A stretch of DNA of 64,000 nucleotides from the NCBI GenBank assembly GCA_029204225.1, contig CM055110.1, positions 36,148,466 through 36,212,465 of the forward strand, read 5' to 3'. The stretch's first letter is position 1. Every line of letters begins with the position of its first letter. Positions 32,131 to 43,189 of the stretch are shown piece by piece. This DNA is from Diphasiastrum complanatum (Eukaryota > Streptophyta > Lycopodiopsida > Lycopodiales > Lycopodiaceae). Under the pieces are notes generated by a model. That model ran no database searches, was not told where the DNA came from, and saw nothing but the letters and a program-made list of their open reading frames with translations. Position numbers and translations under genes: made by a program.

Positions 32131-32525
32131 TAGAAGAGCTTGTTCAACTCATATTGAATGGACTAAGCTTTGAATTTGACAATTTGGTTCAGGGATATGC
32201 AATTATGGGTAAGCTACCCATACTTGAAGATCTCCAAGGCACACTCATGGCCGAGGAATCAAGAAGGAGCCAAATGCAAGAGAGGATGGATAGGCTTTCC
32301 ATCCAAGGTGGAGATGACCAAGCTCTCTTCACCAAAGGCAAAGGCAAGTCCAAAGGCAAAGGATCAACATTCAAGAAGTCTACAAAGCTTGAGGATCAAG
32401 AAGGACCCCCAAAGGCATCTCCATCAACCACCAAAGTCAAGAAGGACAAATCAAAGGTGAAGTGCTACTATTGTAGCAAGATGGGGCATTATGCCTTACC
32501 CAAATCTAGCATTTTTCAGGATTAA
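32131..32525 (+). pseudogene. gag: Copia gag C-terminal fragment, plus strand
   Basis: LVELILNGLSFEFDNLVQGY is the end of the copia gag core, then KLPILEDLQGTLMAEESRRS, a lysine/glycine-rich linker and the knuckle CYYCSKMGHYALPKS. The last Cys of the C-x2-C-x4-H-x4-C knuckle is missing because the copy is cut. It is wedged antisense between the gypsy fragment and copia F. Confidence 0.85.
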
Positions 32526-32639
32526 GAGAGATACCGAAGCATTGACATTGGATAAAATTTTTTTTGAGCACAGACAGATGACGTATTTCTTCGGAATGTG
32601 CTCCTAAATCATCCAAGTAAACTTCTAAGGTATCGCCCA

Positions 32640-33300
32640 TCTGCTGAGAAAAGGCCGCATGCATAACACGTTAGAAGGTGCTAGGGCAATCAGCTATTCA
32701 CTCTTGCAAAGTATCAGAGTGTCGTCTACATATACAACCACAATGATGATCTGCCCATCTGTAACTCTGACATATACATTGGAGTCAGCCAACAGAGGCT
32801 TGAATCCTAATGATTTCAGGATGTGATCTTTCTTCTTGTACCATTGTCGAGCTAATTGTTTTAGATCATAGATACTTCTGTGCATTTTGCATGCATAGTC
32901 AGGAAGTGAATTCGAGACATATCCTGGGGGTTGATCCATATAGACCTCTTCGTCTAGTTTGCCATGCAAGCAGGCTATGTTCTCGTCCACAATGTGGATC
33001 CTGAGGTCATAAGCTGGTGTATATGCAAATAGTAGACATAGGGACGAATGTTTGACGACAGGAGAGAAGGTTTCAGAGTAGTCAATACCGTATCTCTAAG
33101 AAAATCCCTTTGCTACCAGTCTTGCCTTGTATTTCGTCACGTTCCCATCTGGTCCGTATTTGAGCTTGAAAACCCATTTGCATTTGACAGTCTTGCGCTT
33201 ATGTGATAATGGCTCCAACATCCATACCTGATTCTTCCTCATGGACTCCATCTCTTCGTTCATGGCTTGGATCCATTTGTCCTTGTCTGCCTGTCAATCG
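32640..33300 (-). pseudogene. rt: Copia F reverse transcriptase, minus strand
   Basis: From the right: MNEEMESMRKNQVWMLEPLS, then KTVKCKWVFKLKYGPDGN and YKARLVAKGFS open RVT_2. HIVDENIACLHGKLDEEVYM is motif A. YDLKQLARQWYKKKDHILKS and VVVYVDDTLILCKSE (the YVDD box) follow. At least two frame changes and a stop (near 33095) break it. The right-to-left order continues the integrase at 33770-34502. RNase H of this element is not found on the left. Confidence 0.92.
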
Positions 33301-33721
33301 TCTCCTCGAAAGTCTGTGGTTCGCCACTGAATCCGCAGAACTCTTCTGATATGGAAGCTGAGCTGCCTGACACATATCTTGTTGGCGCTCTTCGTGGTCT
33401 TGTCAACCTTCTAGGAGATTCTCTTGGGACAGCAATGCCTTTGCCCTTGTCTGCGCTGCTCGGTCCGGAACCATCTTGGTTTACAGGAACTGTGGCAGTA
33501 GGCTGTCTCTCGAATCTTTCTTCTTCGGATTCGTCGCTCAAATGGGAGACGACTCGAAAATCTTCGTTTTTGTGTTCATCCTCTGCTCTCTCTGTCATTG
33601 GCATCAGGTCATAGTACTGTCTCTTTAGAACTTCGTAGCTGACAGGATCATCATTAGCCATTGTCCTGCTCGCATCAAATCTGACGTCTCTCACTATTTT
33701 CACAGTGTTCATGTCTGGCAT
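33260..33721 (-). pseudogene. Copia F integrase-RT linker
   Basis: MPDMNTVKIVRDVRFDASRT is the end of the copia integrase C-terminal region (the RDV.F motif). A hydrophilic, acidic linker follows with RRLTRPRRAPTRYVSGSS, the RR.TR...P.RY motif that precedes the copia RT. Its end overlaps the start of the RT in another frame. Confidence 0.85.
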
Positions 33722-33729
33722 GTAGATTC

Positions 33730-34600
33730 TGTAGTATGACGAATTGTTGTCATAACCTACCAGAAAGCCCTACTCGGGTTTCTCATCAAGCTTCTTTCGA
33801 AGCTTATCTGGAATATGTGCATAAGCTGCATAGCCAAAGATTATGGTGTGGGACAGGTTGGGCTTTCTACCCCACCATAGCTCATGCGGTGTCGTGTGAG
33901 GAACACCAGACTTGCTTCTGTTCCTGATGTATGTGGCTGTAGCTACTGCTTCAGCCCACAGTACCCTCTTGGAGCCTTCGAGTAGGCCATCATACATCTA
34001 ACTGCTTCCATTAGGGTCCTGTTCTTTCTTTCCGCACCACCATTGTGTTGAGGCGTGTAGGCTGGGTCCTTCTGTAAATGATGCCACAATCATTGCAGAA
34101 GTCAATGGAGTGATTCGAGATGTATTCGCCACCTCGATCTGTCTTGATCTACTTAACCTTGTTGCCTGTACATTTTTTAGCCCAATTCACATATTCTGTG
34201 AATTTTTCAAGTGCTTTAAATTTATTCAGAATAAAATACACTCTGGCAAATTCACTATAATCATCAATGAAGGTTATATAATACTTTGGACCTCCTACTG
34301 AGATCACATTGAATGGTCCGCAAATGTCAGAATGCACTAACTCCAGAATCTTAGTCGTTCTGTAGGATTCTTTGATGAATGGAGTGCGTGACATCTTGCC
34401 CTTCAAACATGCATCACAGGTGGTCGAACTAGTTGCATTCGAGATGCTGACCCCTGCTATCGCTCCACGATGGCTTGCTTGATAAAGTGCCATTGAGTTC
34501 ATGTGACAGAGTCTTTTGTGCCATAAAGTGTCTGGCGAGTCATCATGATGTCTTAACTTTTCAGGCTAGAAAGTTAGATTTTGAAGAATCAAGTATTGTG
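33730..34600 (-). pseudogene. int: Copia F GAG-pre-integrase and integrase, minus strand
   Basis: LWHKRLCHMNSMALYQASHR starts the pre-integrase module at about 34530; CDACLKGKMSRTPFIK keeps the zinc CxxC. VHSDICGPFNVISVGGPKYY and ITFIDDYSEFARVYFI hold the catalytic Asp region. After broken frames around 34000-34150, LWAEAVATATYIRNRSKSG, PHELWWGRKPNLSHTIIFGY and AHIPDKLRKKLDEKP are the usual C-terminal half. Frames change at least twice. Confidence 0.92.
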
Positions 34601-34757
34601 CAGATCTTGTTCTGCATGCTGCTGAGTGAAGCCACTGCTTCTTGGAGTCTGTTCCCTTGTTGATGGTTGTTTGTCTGAATGCTTGGCCTCTTGGATCTGC
34701 TAGCTTCTCGGCTATGTCAGATTACGACAAGATAGGCACAACTCTTATACCACTGAA

Positions 34758-35450
34758 GGGAAGGAATTCGCAGTCGCAAAACTATCACGAAAGTGAAGCA
34801 ACCTCGATTCTCTTGCGACTCGGATGGACTTCAGATGTGATCGCTGCACACTGCCAGCTGATCACTCCTACAGTCCTCCAAAATATAGTCAGGCACTACT
34901 GTCTACATTTATGAATTGATGCAGCATTCAACGAATTCAACCAATGTGCGGAATTGAAATTAATGGGAGAATCAGACACACGAATAATATCAGACACATT
35001 TGCATACAAGATCATAGAACGAAAAAGAAGACATGTGCATAATGGTTTCAAGATCATTTATTGATTTTATTTGATTCTTCAGGCACTGCATGCAGATTCA
35101 CACAGAGCGTCGACGTGAGAAAAATACAGTTCTCTCACGAATAGGTGTCTTGCTTACTAGCGGACTTGTGGATCTCTATGGATCCTGATCACAGAACTTG
35201 TCTCGCACGCAGGTGGACTTCTCGTCTGTATTTCATCTTGAGTGCTTACTAGCATCAGACTTCTACTCTGTATGTGTGTTCTCTGTCATATATATGTCAA
35301 GTATATCTAGCAAGTATATAGTCGTTCTATGTAGCTTTTAAGATTATAGTGACTAATCATCTACAACTAATCAGAAAATTACAAGAGTGGTAGATTAGCC
35401 ACGACCTAGAGTGTATCTGCTGACGTCATGCCATCAGGTCAGATATCTGT
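34758..35450 (-). mobile_element. Copia F 5' LTR (right end uncertain)
   Basis: Just left of it, AACTCTTATACCACTG reads CAGTGGTATAAGAGTT on the minus strand, a degraded initiator-Met PBS (TGGTATCAGAGC). The LTR would start on the plus strand at TGAAGGGAAGG. Its first 340 bases match 29963-30285. The interior from PBS to integrase is only about 200 bases, so gag and protease were deleted. Confidence 0.5.
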
Positions 35451-35699
35451 ACTTTTAGGTACTTACATGATCTTGGCTGGTACTCTTTGGAGTGTGAGGG
35501 CATAAAGTCCTTCGCGACATTTTTCGTGTCACGTCATTGGTTTTGTCTCCGTCGTCTGACTTTCTCGTGCTCGATCGCAAAAGATTCTCGTTCACAAATC
35601 TTTCATGTTCGTGTCTTCTCGTCAAGTGTTCGTGAATCTTTTGTGTTCGGACCACGTATGAGTATTTGTCAATAAACTTCAAGCCATGGCATGTGTTTT

Positions 35700-36373
35700 G
35701 TAAGTCCATGAGTAGAAGCTTAAATAATAATAAAATAGCGTAAACTTAAGATTAGAAATATTTTATCTTAAGTTTTCCTAAGTTAAGAAATTTGAAGTTG
35801 TAAATCCTAAGTTAGAAGTTCTTGAAAGGCTAGAAACATATTAGTTTCATAAGTTAGTAGACACTTATGGAAGACCCTCCTTGCCATAAAAGGAGAGGTA
35901 TTTGCATTGTAACCAACACTTTTGAGATTAAGCTATCTTGCTCTCTATTTTGGAGAATTATCATTCTATGTCATTTTTGTTCCCTTTGGAAAGGTGCATA
36001 GCTTGAGGGAAGGTGCTCGGGCCTCCTCTTGCCTCCTTTTCATCGGTTTATTGTGGCATGTTCTTTATTGCTTATTTACTTAATATTAGCCGCAATGTCA
36101 TTTTATTACCCTTTGGATGTTAAGTAGAATTTAGATTAATCACCTTGCTAGTTGGGTAAGCCTTAGCAAGGGTTTGTATTTTGTCACCTTAGATAGTTTC
36201 ATTTCCATTTTGAGCACTAGTTGGGTAAGCCTTAGTGCTTCCGTCATTACTTCTTATTTTCGCATTTCTATTTGAAACTTGGTAGAAACTTAAAAAGTGG
36301 ATGAATCTCTACATCCCTATACTACACCCGTAAGTAGATCTAGCCACCGCACACACTAGAAATACTTCCAACA
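35700..36373 (+). mobile_element. Gypsy H 5' LTR (start uncertain)
   Basis: It ends TACTTCCAACA one base before a gypsy PBS at 36375. The left end is not fixed; TG-starting candidates lie near 35692. A 19-bp word CTAGTTGGGTAAGCCTTAG occurs twice (36149 and 36217). A minus-strand frame to the left (35455-35709) has no recognisable family. Confidence 0.5.
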
Positions 36374-36374
36374 T

Positions 36375-36388
36375 TGGCACCGTTGCCA
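36375..36388 (+). other. Gypsy H primer-binding site
   Basis: TGGCACCGTTGCCA. It differs by one base (A for G) from the common plant Athila/Tat PBS TGGCGCCGTTGCC and equals the form at 9637-9650. Confidence 0.75.
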
Positions 36389-37225
36389 CTTTTTAAGTAT
36401 TTTTTACCTAGCTTCTTCTCTTTTTTTTTTTTTTTTGCTTCCGCATTGTATGTTTGCTTGTGTGCTTGTCTCTATCTACCAACAAACAGCACGCGTCATC
36501 TCTCCAGGTCCTACACGAGCTACAGAGCAACTTCTCAAACAGGGGGGAAGCAACCAAAGAGTCAACTTGGGCATTTTCTTCGAAAGAAGTGACCCAAGTG
36601 ACCTTTTTCACAACCAAAAAGGTATATCAGAATTCGCCAGCCTGTTTGTAGCCCTAACAGACCCTGATCTTTCATTTTATCACCTCTGTGAATTCTGACC
36701 ATGGTCAGATTTTGAGAAAATAGCCTGATATACTGTCAAAATTCCTTATTTCTCACCCAAATCTTTGTCCTAGAATTCGCCGGCTTCACTGAGGCTAAAT
36801 CTCATCAAGATCAGTCCTCCAACAGCTCCGCGAATTCTATCTCACAGATTTTGCCCGTTTACTGTCAGAAAATCACATTCTTTTCCATATTCCCTATCTG
36901 CCAATCAAAACTCTCTGTTAGAAGTCTCCATCCAGCCTAAGAATTCATTCTCAAAGAGCACGATTTTGTTGTCCTACCCACGAATTCTGAAATTGCAATT
37001 TCTTCTCATAAAATCTGAAAAAATTGCTATTCTGACATTCAAAAATCTTTTTCAGAATTCGCGAGTATTACAGTTAGCTTTATCTACCTTTCCATGATTT
37101 GTCAGCCTGTCCGCAAATTCTATCACCACCAGAAAGACCAGGTTTTATCCTACACTATCCATTCTACAAGCAAACTATCCTTTTTGCCAAGTACAGTCCT
37201 GCCCTGCTCATCTGTATTTTGCATC
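36389..37225 (+). other. Gypsy H leader
   Basis: An untranslated stretch of about 840 bases with a T tract at 36421. The word GAATTCGC and close variants occur repeatedly (about 36630, 36774, 36828, 36997, 37055), each in a different setting. No protein is recognised. Confidence 0.55.
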
Positions 37226-38594
37226 ATGTCTTGTGACTGTGCTGAATCTTCTAATCCGACTCCTCCACAAATAGAACAAAAAATTTCACATATCGATGCA
37301 CCAAAGTACGATGGCGAATCTGACTTAGTCCGATTTCTCCAAGACTTTGATAATGCATGTCGTTTTTATGGAGATACCTCTGAAACTGAAAGGCTTCGTC
37401 TATTTTCCATGGTACTCTATGGCACCGCCAAAGAGTGGTACTTGAATCTCGAAGCTCCTTCTTGCTTCTTGGACCACCCTCAATGATGCTCTCATCAAGC
37501 GTTTCAAACCATCTAAACTAACTCAGAGTCCGTTCATTCAAATTACTCATATCAAGATGCATTGTGAAGAGTCTGTTCGAAACTACATTGAGCATTTTAA
37601 ACATCTCAAAGTAAAATGTGTTGATGAAAATATCACCGAACCAATGGCCGTAAAACTATTTTTAGTTGGATCGCCTAAAAACATCCGCCGTGAACTCAAA
37701 CCAGTTGACCTTTATGATCAACTTAAAGATGTGATGACCGATACTATCCGTGAAGAAGACAAAGGTTCCAACGATGATTTTGACCATCGTGAAAAGAAAT
37801 CTAAACATGTGCCATGACCAGAGGTTTACCAACCACGACCACCTACACCAAATCAATACCCATCTCCACGTCAACAGTTTGTTGTTAACCAACCTGCCCC
37901 ACAAAACGCTGTCCATTATCTTGATCCGAATACCATCGATCCGGCCAGCTACTATGTGGAAGACAATATTCAACCACAATACTCTACTAAAACGGTTGTT
38001 TATTATACCTATGATTCTAATGCTCAACCGGTGGATCCCAATGCCCAAGCTTACAATCCAAACCAAACTGTCTTTGCCGCACATCAACTACCCGCAATAT
38101 GAGAATGCTTTATTTGTGCAAGTAAACATCCTAGTATTCGCTGCCCAGATAAACTCTGCTTTCCTACAACTTGTGAAAACTGTGGTATTGAATATCACGT
38201 GAAGGACTGCCCATCCCGATCTAAGCCAGCCACTCCTGTCTGTTTAGTGCAAGTAGAAATCTTACCAATCAAAACACATCCTGCTTGGGTCTTGACTCGG
38301 GCACAAACCCAACGCCAAGCCACTACACTTGCACCTAGTAAAACTCAATCGCAAGCTGTTCCTCCAAGTGATGATTCAACCCCGATAGTTTACCCTCACC
38401 CATTTGAAAAAATTCAGCTGCATCATGAGTATCTCCAACAAATCTGCAATGCCAACCAACGATCTTCCTCTTCCCATAAAGTACCTCACAAGCTCTTTGA
38501 AAGCAAAACCCTTGAAGGTACCAAACTTGAGGGAGATTTACTACAAGTCAATGTCACTCTTCCCTTCCATGTACTCTGGAAGCATGTTGGCTAG
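37226..38594 (+). pseudogene. gag: Gypsy H gag with two zinc knuckles
   Basis: MSCDCAESSNPTPPQIEQKI then DAPKYDGESDLVRFLQDFDN opens gag. MVLYGTAKEWYLNLEAPS is the WY.NL core. A frameshift near 37480 leads to NDALIKRFKPSKLTQSPFIQ and ESVRNYIEHFKHLKVKC, then LFLVGSPKNIRRELKPVDLY. A stop follows at 37817, then a proline/glutamine-rich linker in another frame. The knuckles are CFICASKHPSIRC and CENCGIEYHVKDC, the second a classic C-x2-C-x4-H-x4-C. The frame then stays open to VLWKHVG at 38594. It is related to the minus-strand gag at 6379. Confidence 0.88.
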
Positions 38595-38638
38595 TGAAAA
38601 CAACAAATCCAATCCAATACCACCACCACTATTGAGAG

Positions 38639-39130
38639 TTGCCTGAAATGCCCTTACATCTAACCAATCCACTCAGTGAACGAGGCAACATCAAAATCCT
38701 AGCTACCCATCATCAATTGGGTGAAGTTTTAGCAGTACTCGATGAAAGTTTCGAGATTAATATCATTTTCACATCCCTCATGATGGAATGGAATCTGAGA
38801 GACAAGCTAGCCAAACTTACTTGTCAGCTTTGGATGGTTGATCAAAGTGTGGTCCGACCTACCGGTTTCCTTTCACACGTGCTGATCAAACTAGGAGGTC
38901 TCAAGTTTTCAGTTGATCTTGTAGTACTTGATATTCCCAATAATGCCTATTCTTATGAATTACTACTTGGTTGTCTGTGGCTCACTAATGCACGAGTCGT
39001 TCATGACTGGAGCAAAGGCCGAGTCACTTTTGGAAATCGTGACAGTTCTGTCACCATTGACTCAACGGGTAAACTCAAACCTGCACGCATCCATGATGAG
39101 GGATCCTCAACCACCAACTCAGTATTATAG
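38639..39130 (+). pseudogene. pro: Gypsy H aspartic protease region
   Basis: The block NIKILATHHQLGEVLAVLDE, then SFEINIIFTSLMMEWNLRDK, WMVDQSVVRPTGFLSHVLIK and FSVDLVVLDIPNNAYSYELL, followed by LLGCLWLTNARVVHDWSKGR. This is the order of the retroviral-type protease domain of gypsy elements. The active-site triad should be DGGS or D[ST]G; here it is LDESF, so the site is lost apart from the Asp. The frame is open throughout and preserved better than its neighbours. Confidence 0.82.
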
Positions 39131-39660
39131 CCATACCAGTCCAGCCACGAAAAAGGTCATTATGTTAAATCTACTGATATCATAAACTGGAGTCACAGTG
39201 TAGCTACCATTGATTGTGTGAATGCCGATTACTGTGCTCAGCATCAAGATAATTGTACCTCTCCACACCCGATCGATCACAACCAATTACCTGATCTGGA
39301 TACACCCATCATCAATATCAATTTTATTGATATTCTTCCACACCATGATGAGCTGCTAAATGTTGCATGGCTACCTACTAATGAATCAGACGATTTATTT
39401 ATTGATGACGAGAATGTCTTGCGAATTCAAAATTGCCTAGAAATATGGACATTTTTGATATTTAGATCCTCAACTATATGGAAGCACTTCCCCCGAAGAC
39501 CTATCCTCAACATGCTTCCAAGGTGGAATCCGTTCCAAGGTTGCAATTGAAAAACCTGAGACAAAATTCTACCGTCCCAAACGCCCACACTATCCATGGG
39601 ATCTCTGTGAGGAGGAGACTATCTTTCAAATTGATGACGAGATCCTTCAAAACATTTTGA
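39131..39660 (+). pseudogene. Gypsy H protease-RT linker, cut at its right end
   Basis: Frames read VNADYCAQHQDNCTSPHPID, DILPHHDELLNVAWLPTNES and, in another frame, FYRPKRPHYPWDLCEEETIF then QIDDEILQNILR. These are hydrophilic linker sequences expected before the gypsy RT. The RT itself never starts: at about 39661 the sequence changes to copia RNase H in the same orientation. Confidence 0.6.
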
Positions 39661-40555
39661 GATAGTGGACCTGGGGGAAGCCAGGTGTTACCTAGGCTTA
39701 CAAATTGAAAGGGACTATGAGGGAGGTAAGTTATGCCTTCACCAATCCAGATACACCCAGAAGATCCTACAGGATTTTGGGATGCTGAACTGCAAAGGAG
39801 CGAATACTCCAATGCTCGCACGGACGGTGTTGACAAGCGACGACTATCCGAAGACTAAGGAAGAGAGAGAACAGATGCAACTCACACCTTACAGGAAGAT
39901 AATGGGATCATTGATGTACCTTGTAGACAATACACACCTTGATATTGCTTATGCAGTATTCAGGATTAGCCAATTCTACACGAATCCAGGCTCGACACAT
40001 TGGAAGATTGCAAAACAAATTTTGCAATATCTTCAATTAATGAGGGATTATGGCTTGTGTTATTGTCATGGTGAAAGTTTCAGGATACTTTCTTATAGCG
40101 ATGCTAGCTGAACATCTCTCAAAGACGATTGTAAAAGCGTCTCAAGAGGGTGCACCATCGCATCAGAAGCAGCAGTTCTCTGGGTCAACAAGAAACAGAT
40201 CGTTGTAGCCTAGTCATCCTACGAAGCAGAATATTTTGCAGTAGCCAAGATGGCCAACGAAATAATCTAGCTAAGACAGTTCCTGGACGAATTGGACGAA
40301 ACAAAGAACGAGCCCCTGGCCTTGCAGATGGACAACACCTCTGCAATACACCTGGTGAAAGATCTAGTGTTCCATTCTAGAATAAACATATCGCGATCAA
40401 GTATCGCCTGATCAGGGATCTGATTGAAAGGAAGATATTGGAGACCACCTTCATCGGAACGAAAGACATGGTTGCTGACATCTTCACCAAAGCTCTGGAC
40501 AAAGGACTCTTTGAGAGGCGACTACAAATTCCTTCCCTTCAATTGCGCTGATAAG
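39661..40555 (+). pseudogene. rnh: Copia RT end and RNase H fragment, copy 1
   Basis: VDLGEARCYLGLQIERDYEG starts at the RT thumb. KILQDFGMLNCKGANTPML, TPYRKIMGSLMYLVDNTHLD and the ISQFYTNPGSTHWKIAKQIL block lead into RNase H. RILSYSDAS holds the first Asp, then stops and shifts break it. AVLWVNKKQIVVA, SSYEAEYFAVAKMANEII and LRQFLDELDETKNEPLALQM follow. The tail VADIFTKALDKGLFERR lies near 40470-40520 in another frame. It shares family and reading order with 63255-64000. Confidence 0.92.
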
Positions 40556-40790
40556 TGTGTGATCCTATTTACAGGTCCAAGACAATTGCTAAGGTTCTAA
40601 AATAGTTCTCTCTCTCTCTCTATGATCACCAACTCTGAGGAGTCAGCAAGGCAAGCCAAGGGAGGTTATTACGACTCTAAAACAAATATTGTGAGATAGA
40701 AAGATGCATTGGCAACCATTGTAAAAGGCATTCTCCGCTATCTGACCTTACGTATCATAATCCTCTCATCTCTTCTTGCCCTCGCTCAAT

Positions 40791-40792
<2 letters not shown>
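40556..40792. other. Flank of the copia fragment
   Basis: A short TC run lies at 40608-40621. The words ATCAC(C/T)AACTCTGAGGAGTCA here and at 48832 match, so both may come from related copia LTRs. Nothing else is recognised. Confidence 0.4.

Positions 40793-40846
<54 letters not shown>
40793..40846. repeat. (AT)n microsatellite, about 54 bp
   Basis: Nearly pure AT repeats ending TATACATATC. Confidence 0.95.
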
Positions 40847-40851
<5 letters not shown>

Positions 40852-40859
40852 CAGCTGAA

Positions 40860-41441
40860 GAATCTTGTACTAGCTTAACTTTACAATTACAAGATTGATA
40901 ACAGTTGTAAAACTGATTAGTGGATCAGTTCGTTGATAGAGCGTGAAGGCTTTCTAGTCTGGTAGCGACAATCTGTGTATTTTATGCAGACTGGAAATGC
41001 GACATCCTTTGGCCTTTTGGCATGTGCCTTTATTTGAGGGCAGCTTTCGGGATTTGTAAGACACCTTTGACATTTGGAAGACACCTTCGAGATTTGTAGG
41101 ACACTGTCTTTACCTGTAGGACACCTTCGGCTTTTTGTAGGGCAAGTGTCGCAATTTTCGCTTGAGTGAAAACACATGTAAAACTACAGTGTCGCCTGTC
41201 AAAAGCTGTATGTAAAAATGCAGTGTCACATTTTTTGCCCTAATTGTTGCTTGTCAAAAACCTCCTATAAAAACACAGTGTCGAGTTTTTCACTATAGCG
41301 ACAATTAGTTCAAAAATGCAGACTGTATAAAAGAAACAGTTCATTTTCTGCAGGTTACATTTGAGAGAGTAAAAAAATTAGAGAACGAAGGAGGGCTGTT
41401 GGGATGAGTAGGAGTTAGATTAAATTCCAACAGCACCTTCG
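40860..41441 (-). mobile_element. Copia LTR 5' part in inverted orientation
   Basis: Its right end GGATGAGTAGGAGTTAGATT...TTCCAACA is almost the same as the end of the minus-strand LTR at 49563-49594 (GGATGAGTAGGAGTAAGATT), and the sequence before it also aligns (GCAGACTGTATAAAAG against GCAGACTATAAAAAG). So this is a minus-strand LTR start. At 41442 it meets the 3' part of a plus-strand LTR. The left limit is uncertain. Confidence 0.6.
41030..41150. repeat. Short tandem repeat, about 25 bp, five units
   Basis: Units of the type TTTGTAGGACACCTTCGGC: words GACACCTTTGACATTTG, GACACCTTCGAGATTTG, GACACTGTCTTTACC and GACACCTTCGGCTTTTTG follow each other. The family resembles the GGGCACCTTCGA motif at the junction 41442 and the AAGGTGCCC motif in the solo LTR near 28010. 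Confidence 0.6.
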
Positions 41442-42325
41442 AATTTTTCGCGAGAAATCCGAAGAGAGAGAAAAAGCGAAGGTCGTCTATTTTGAACGAA
41501 GGACGTTCCCAGCCACTTCCTGAAATTTGCGAAGTGAGAGAAAACCACTTCAAGTAAAATGTGAAATGAGAGAATTTTCGATGTCCTCGTCCGCGTCAAC
41601 ATTTCTAATTCGTTGACCGAATATACCATGTATAGTTCTCACAAAAGCCATATACTTCCAAGTACAACGGCTTACCTAATTAGGTGAAAAACATTCAATG
41701 TAGCTAATAGATGGATGCAATCTATAAATAGATCATCCCAGCACAGATTACTTGACACTTCGTCCATGAGACATATTATTTGAGCCTCCCAGTTACGCCA
41801 CCATTTTTTGATGTAATTGTTATTTTACTGTGCTTCGGTGTAATATAGCAGCAACATGCTTTTCTATCTATGTATAACGTAGATGAACGCTTGTTGTGAT
41901 TGAATGCACTTTATCGTTGTTTGATCGCGCTTGTTTACTCACTCTGATCAAAACACAGACGTCTATGGCTCTTTCGCTTCTGATCAGACAATGGTTGTCT
42001 TTGATGCTTAAGAAACTCGCATTATCATATTGCTCTTTCCATCTATTTTAGAACCAGACTTCACTTTGAATTCATTTTTCAGTAATACTACACAGAAACC
42101 ATTTCTAATCTCTTCGGTGGACTGTACTCTCGCTTTTGTGAGTATGAACTAATTTTTAAGATTATGTTGGTGGGCAATTAGAACACTTAAATTTGTGATT
42201 ATACTTAGCATAAGCTTTCTATTAGACTATTTTTGCATCTAGTAGCTGATTGTAACGGGAGAGCTATTCTGCAATATTCCTGTTCTCTTCTTTGTTCGCA
42301 TTCTTCTGTCTCCCTTGTCCCATCA
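41442..42325 (+). mobile_element. Copia LTR 3' part, plus strand
   Basis: It is the reverse complement of about 27118-28010 (solo LTR) by long stretches of similarity: CACTTCGCAAA/TTTGCGAAGTG, CCTAATTAGG, GTGATTGAATGCACTTT. It ends TTGTCCCATCA and a PBS follows three bases later, which proves the orientation. Confidence 0.75.
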
Positions 42326-42328
42326 GAT

Positions 42329-42340
42329 TGGTATCAGAGC
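42329..42340 (+). other. PBS after the LTR at 41442
   Basis: TGGTATCAGAGC, initiator-Met tRNA type. Only about 60 bases of leader follow before a gypsy LTR begins at 42404. Confidence 0.88.
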
Positions 42341-42403
42341 GTAGCTCATATAAATCGAGAGATTAAGTGTGTTCTATTTGTATTACTATTAGTATGTCTC
42401 TAT

Positions 42404-42825
42404 TGTATCATCGATGTAGCATAGGGGTCCGTCGTTGGGAGCGACAACCTCACCTTCACCTGCATAGCAAGAAGAGAGAGGGAGAGGAGAGAGAGGAGAA
42501 AGAGAGTGGAGAGAGGGAGAGAGAGAATGCCTAGGTTGAGAAAGGCTTTGGGGGCTCGAGCACCTACCCAAAGCTATTCTATCCCAACGTAGGGAGAGAG
42601 GGAAAAGAGAGAGGGAGAAAAGAGAGAGAGGAGAGAGACAGAGATAGATGAAGATGGAGAAGCCAAAAGACTTTTATTAGAATGAGAATGAGAGGTGAGC
42701 CTCCTTCACTCTCATTGGCCACTTCATTGGGGCAAGGATTCTAATCCAAGCCTTTAAAATAAACACAAGTTAAATCTATTGGTGCTAAGAAAGCACAAGG
42801 GCACTCACATGATTCATGTGAGTTT
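42404..42825 (-). repeat. Left (3') LTR of element L
   Basis: Starts TGTATCATCGATGTAGCA on the plus strand and matches 44811-45347, including GGATTCTAATCCAAGCC and GGGCACTCACATGATTC. It is about 115 bases shorter, chiefly because the GA tract is only a short impure run here (about 42593-42640). Confidence 0.85.
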
Positions 42826-43189
42826 CTGCTCCACTTAGCTGTCTTGTATAGGATTCCATTCTTGTTGGATCATCATTCGTTGCTAACCTTTGTTCCTCTG
42901 ATTTTCCATCTGATGATTCATCAGAGCGATAGGAAAAATCTCTCATCCCTTGTGAGATTTCCATCATGGCATCATCCTTACAGAGTTGTACAGGTGACGC
43001 ATAGGATGCTAATTCTGCCATACCAGATCTGATCCTTTTGGGCAGTCCATAGTGTTTTGCCATGGCGATCTGTTCAGGAATCGGTGGATTACAATCCTTC
43101 ACTAATTGGATGATTCGATAGGTGTAGTCTCGGATTGTTTCATTAGGGAACTTTTTTAGTTTAGATAATCCTGCATTGGTGGTCTCCAT
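42785..43189 (-). pseudogene. gag: Gypsy gag fragment of element L
   Basis: METTNAGLSKLKKFPNETIR, then DYTYRIIQLVKDCNPPIPEQ, AKHYGLPKRIRSGMAELASY and KDDAMMEISQGMRDFSYRSD. The pattern of a helix with Y/F, a PPIPE turn, and L..R...ELA resembles the middle of gypsy gag. The frame has no internal stop for 134 codons but ends inside the left LTR, so the C-terminus is not original. The N-terminal part, right of 43189, is not recognised. Confidence 0.6.
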
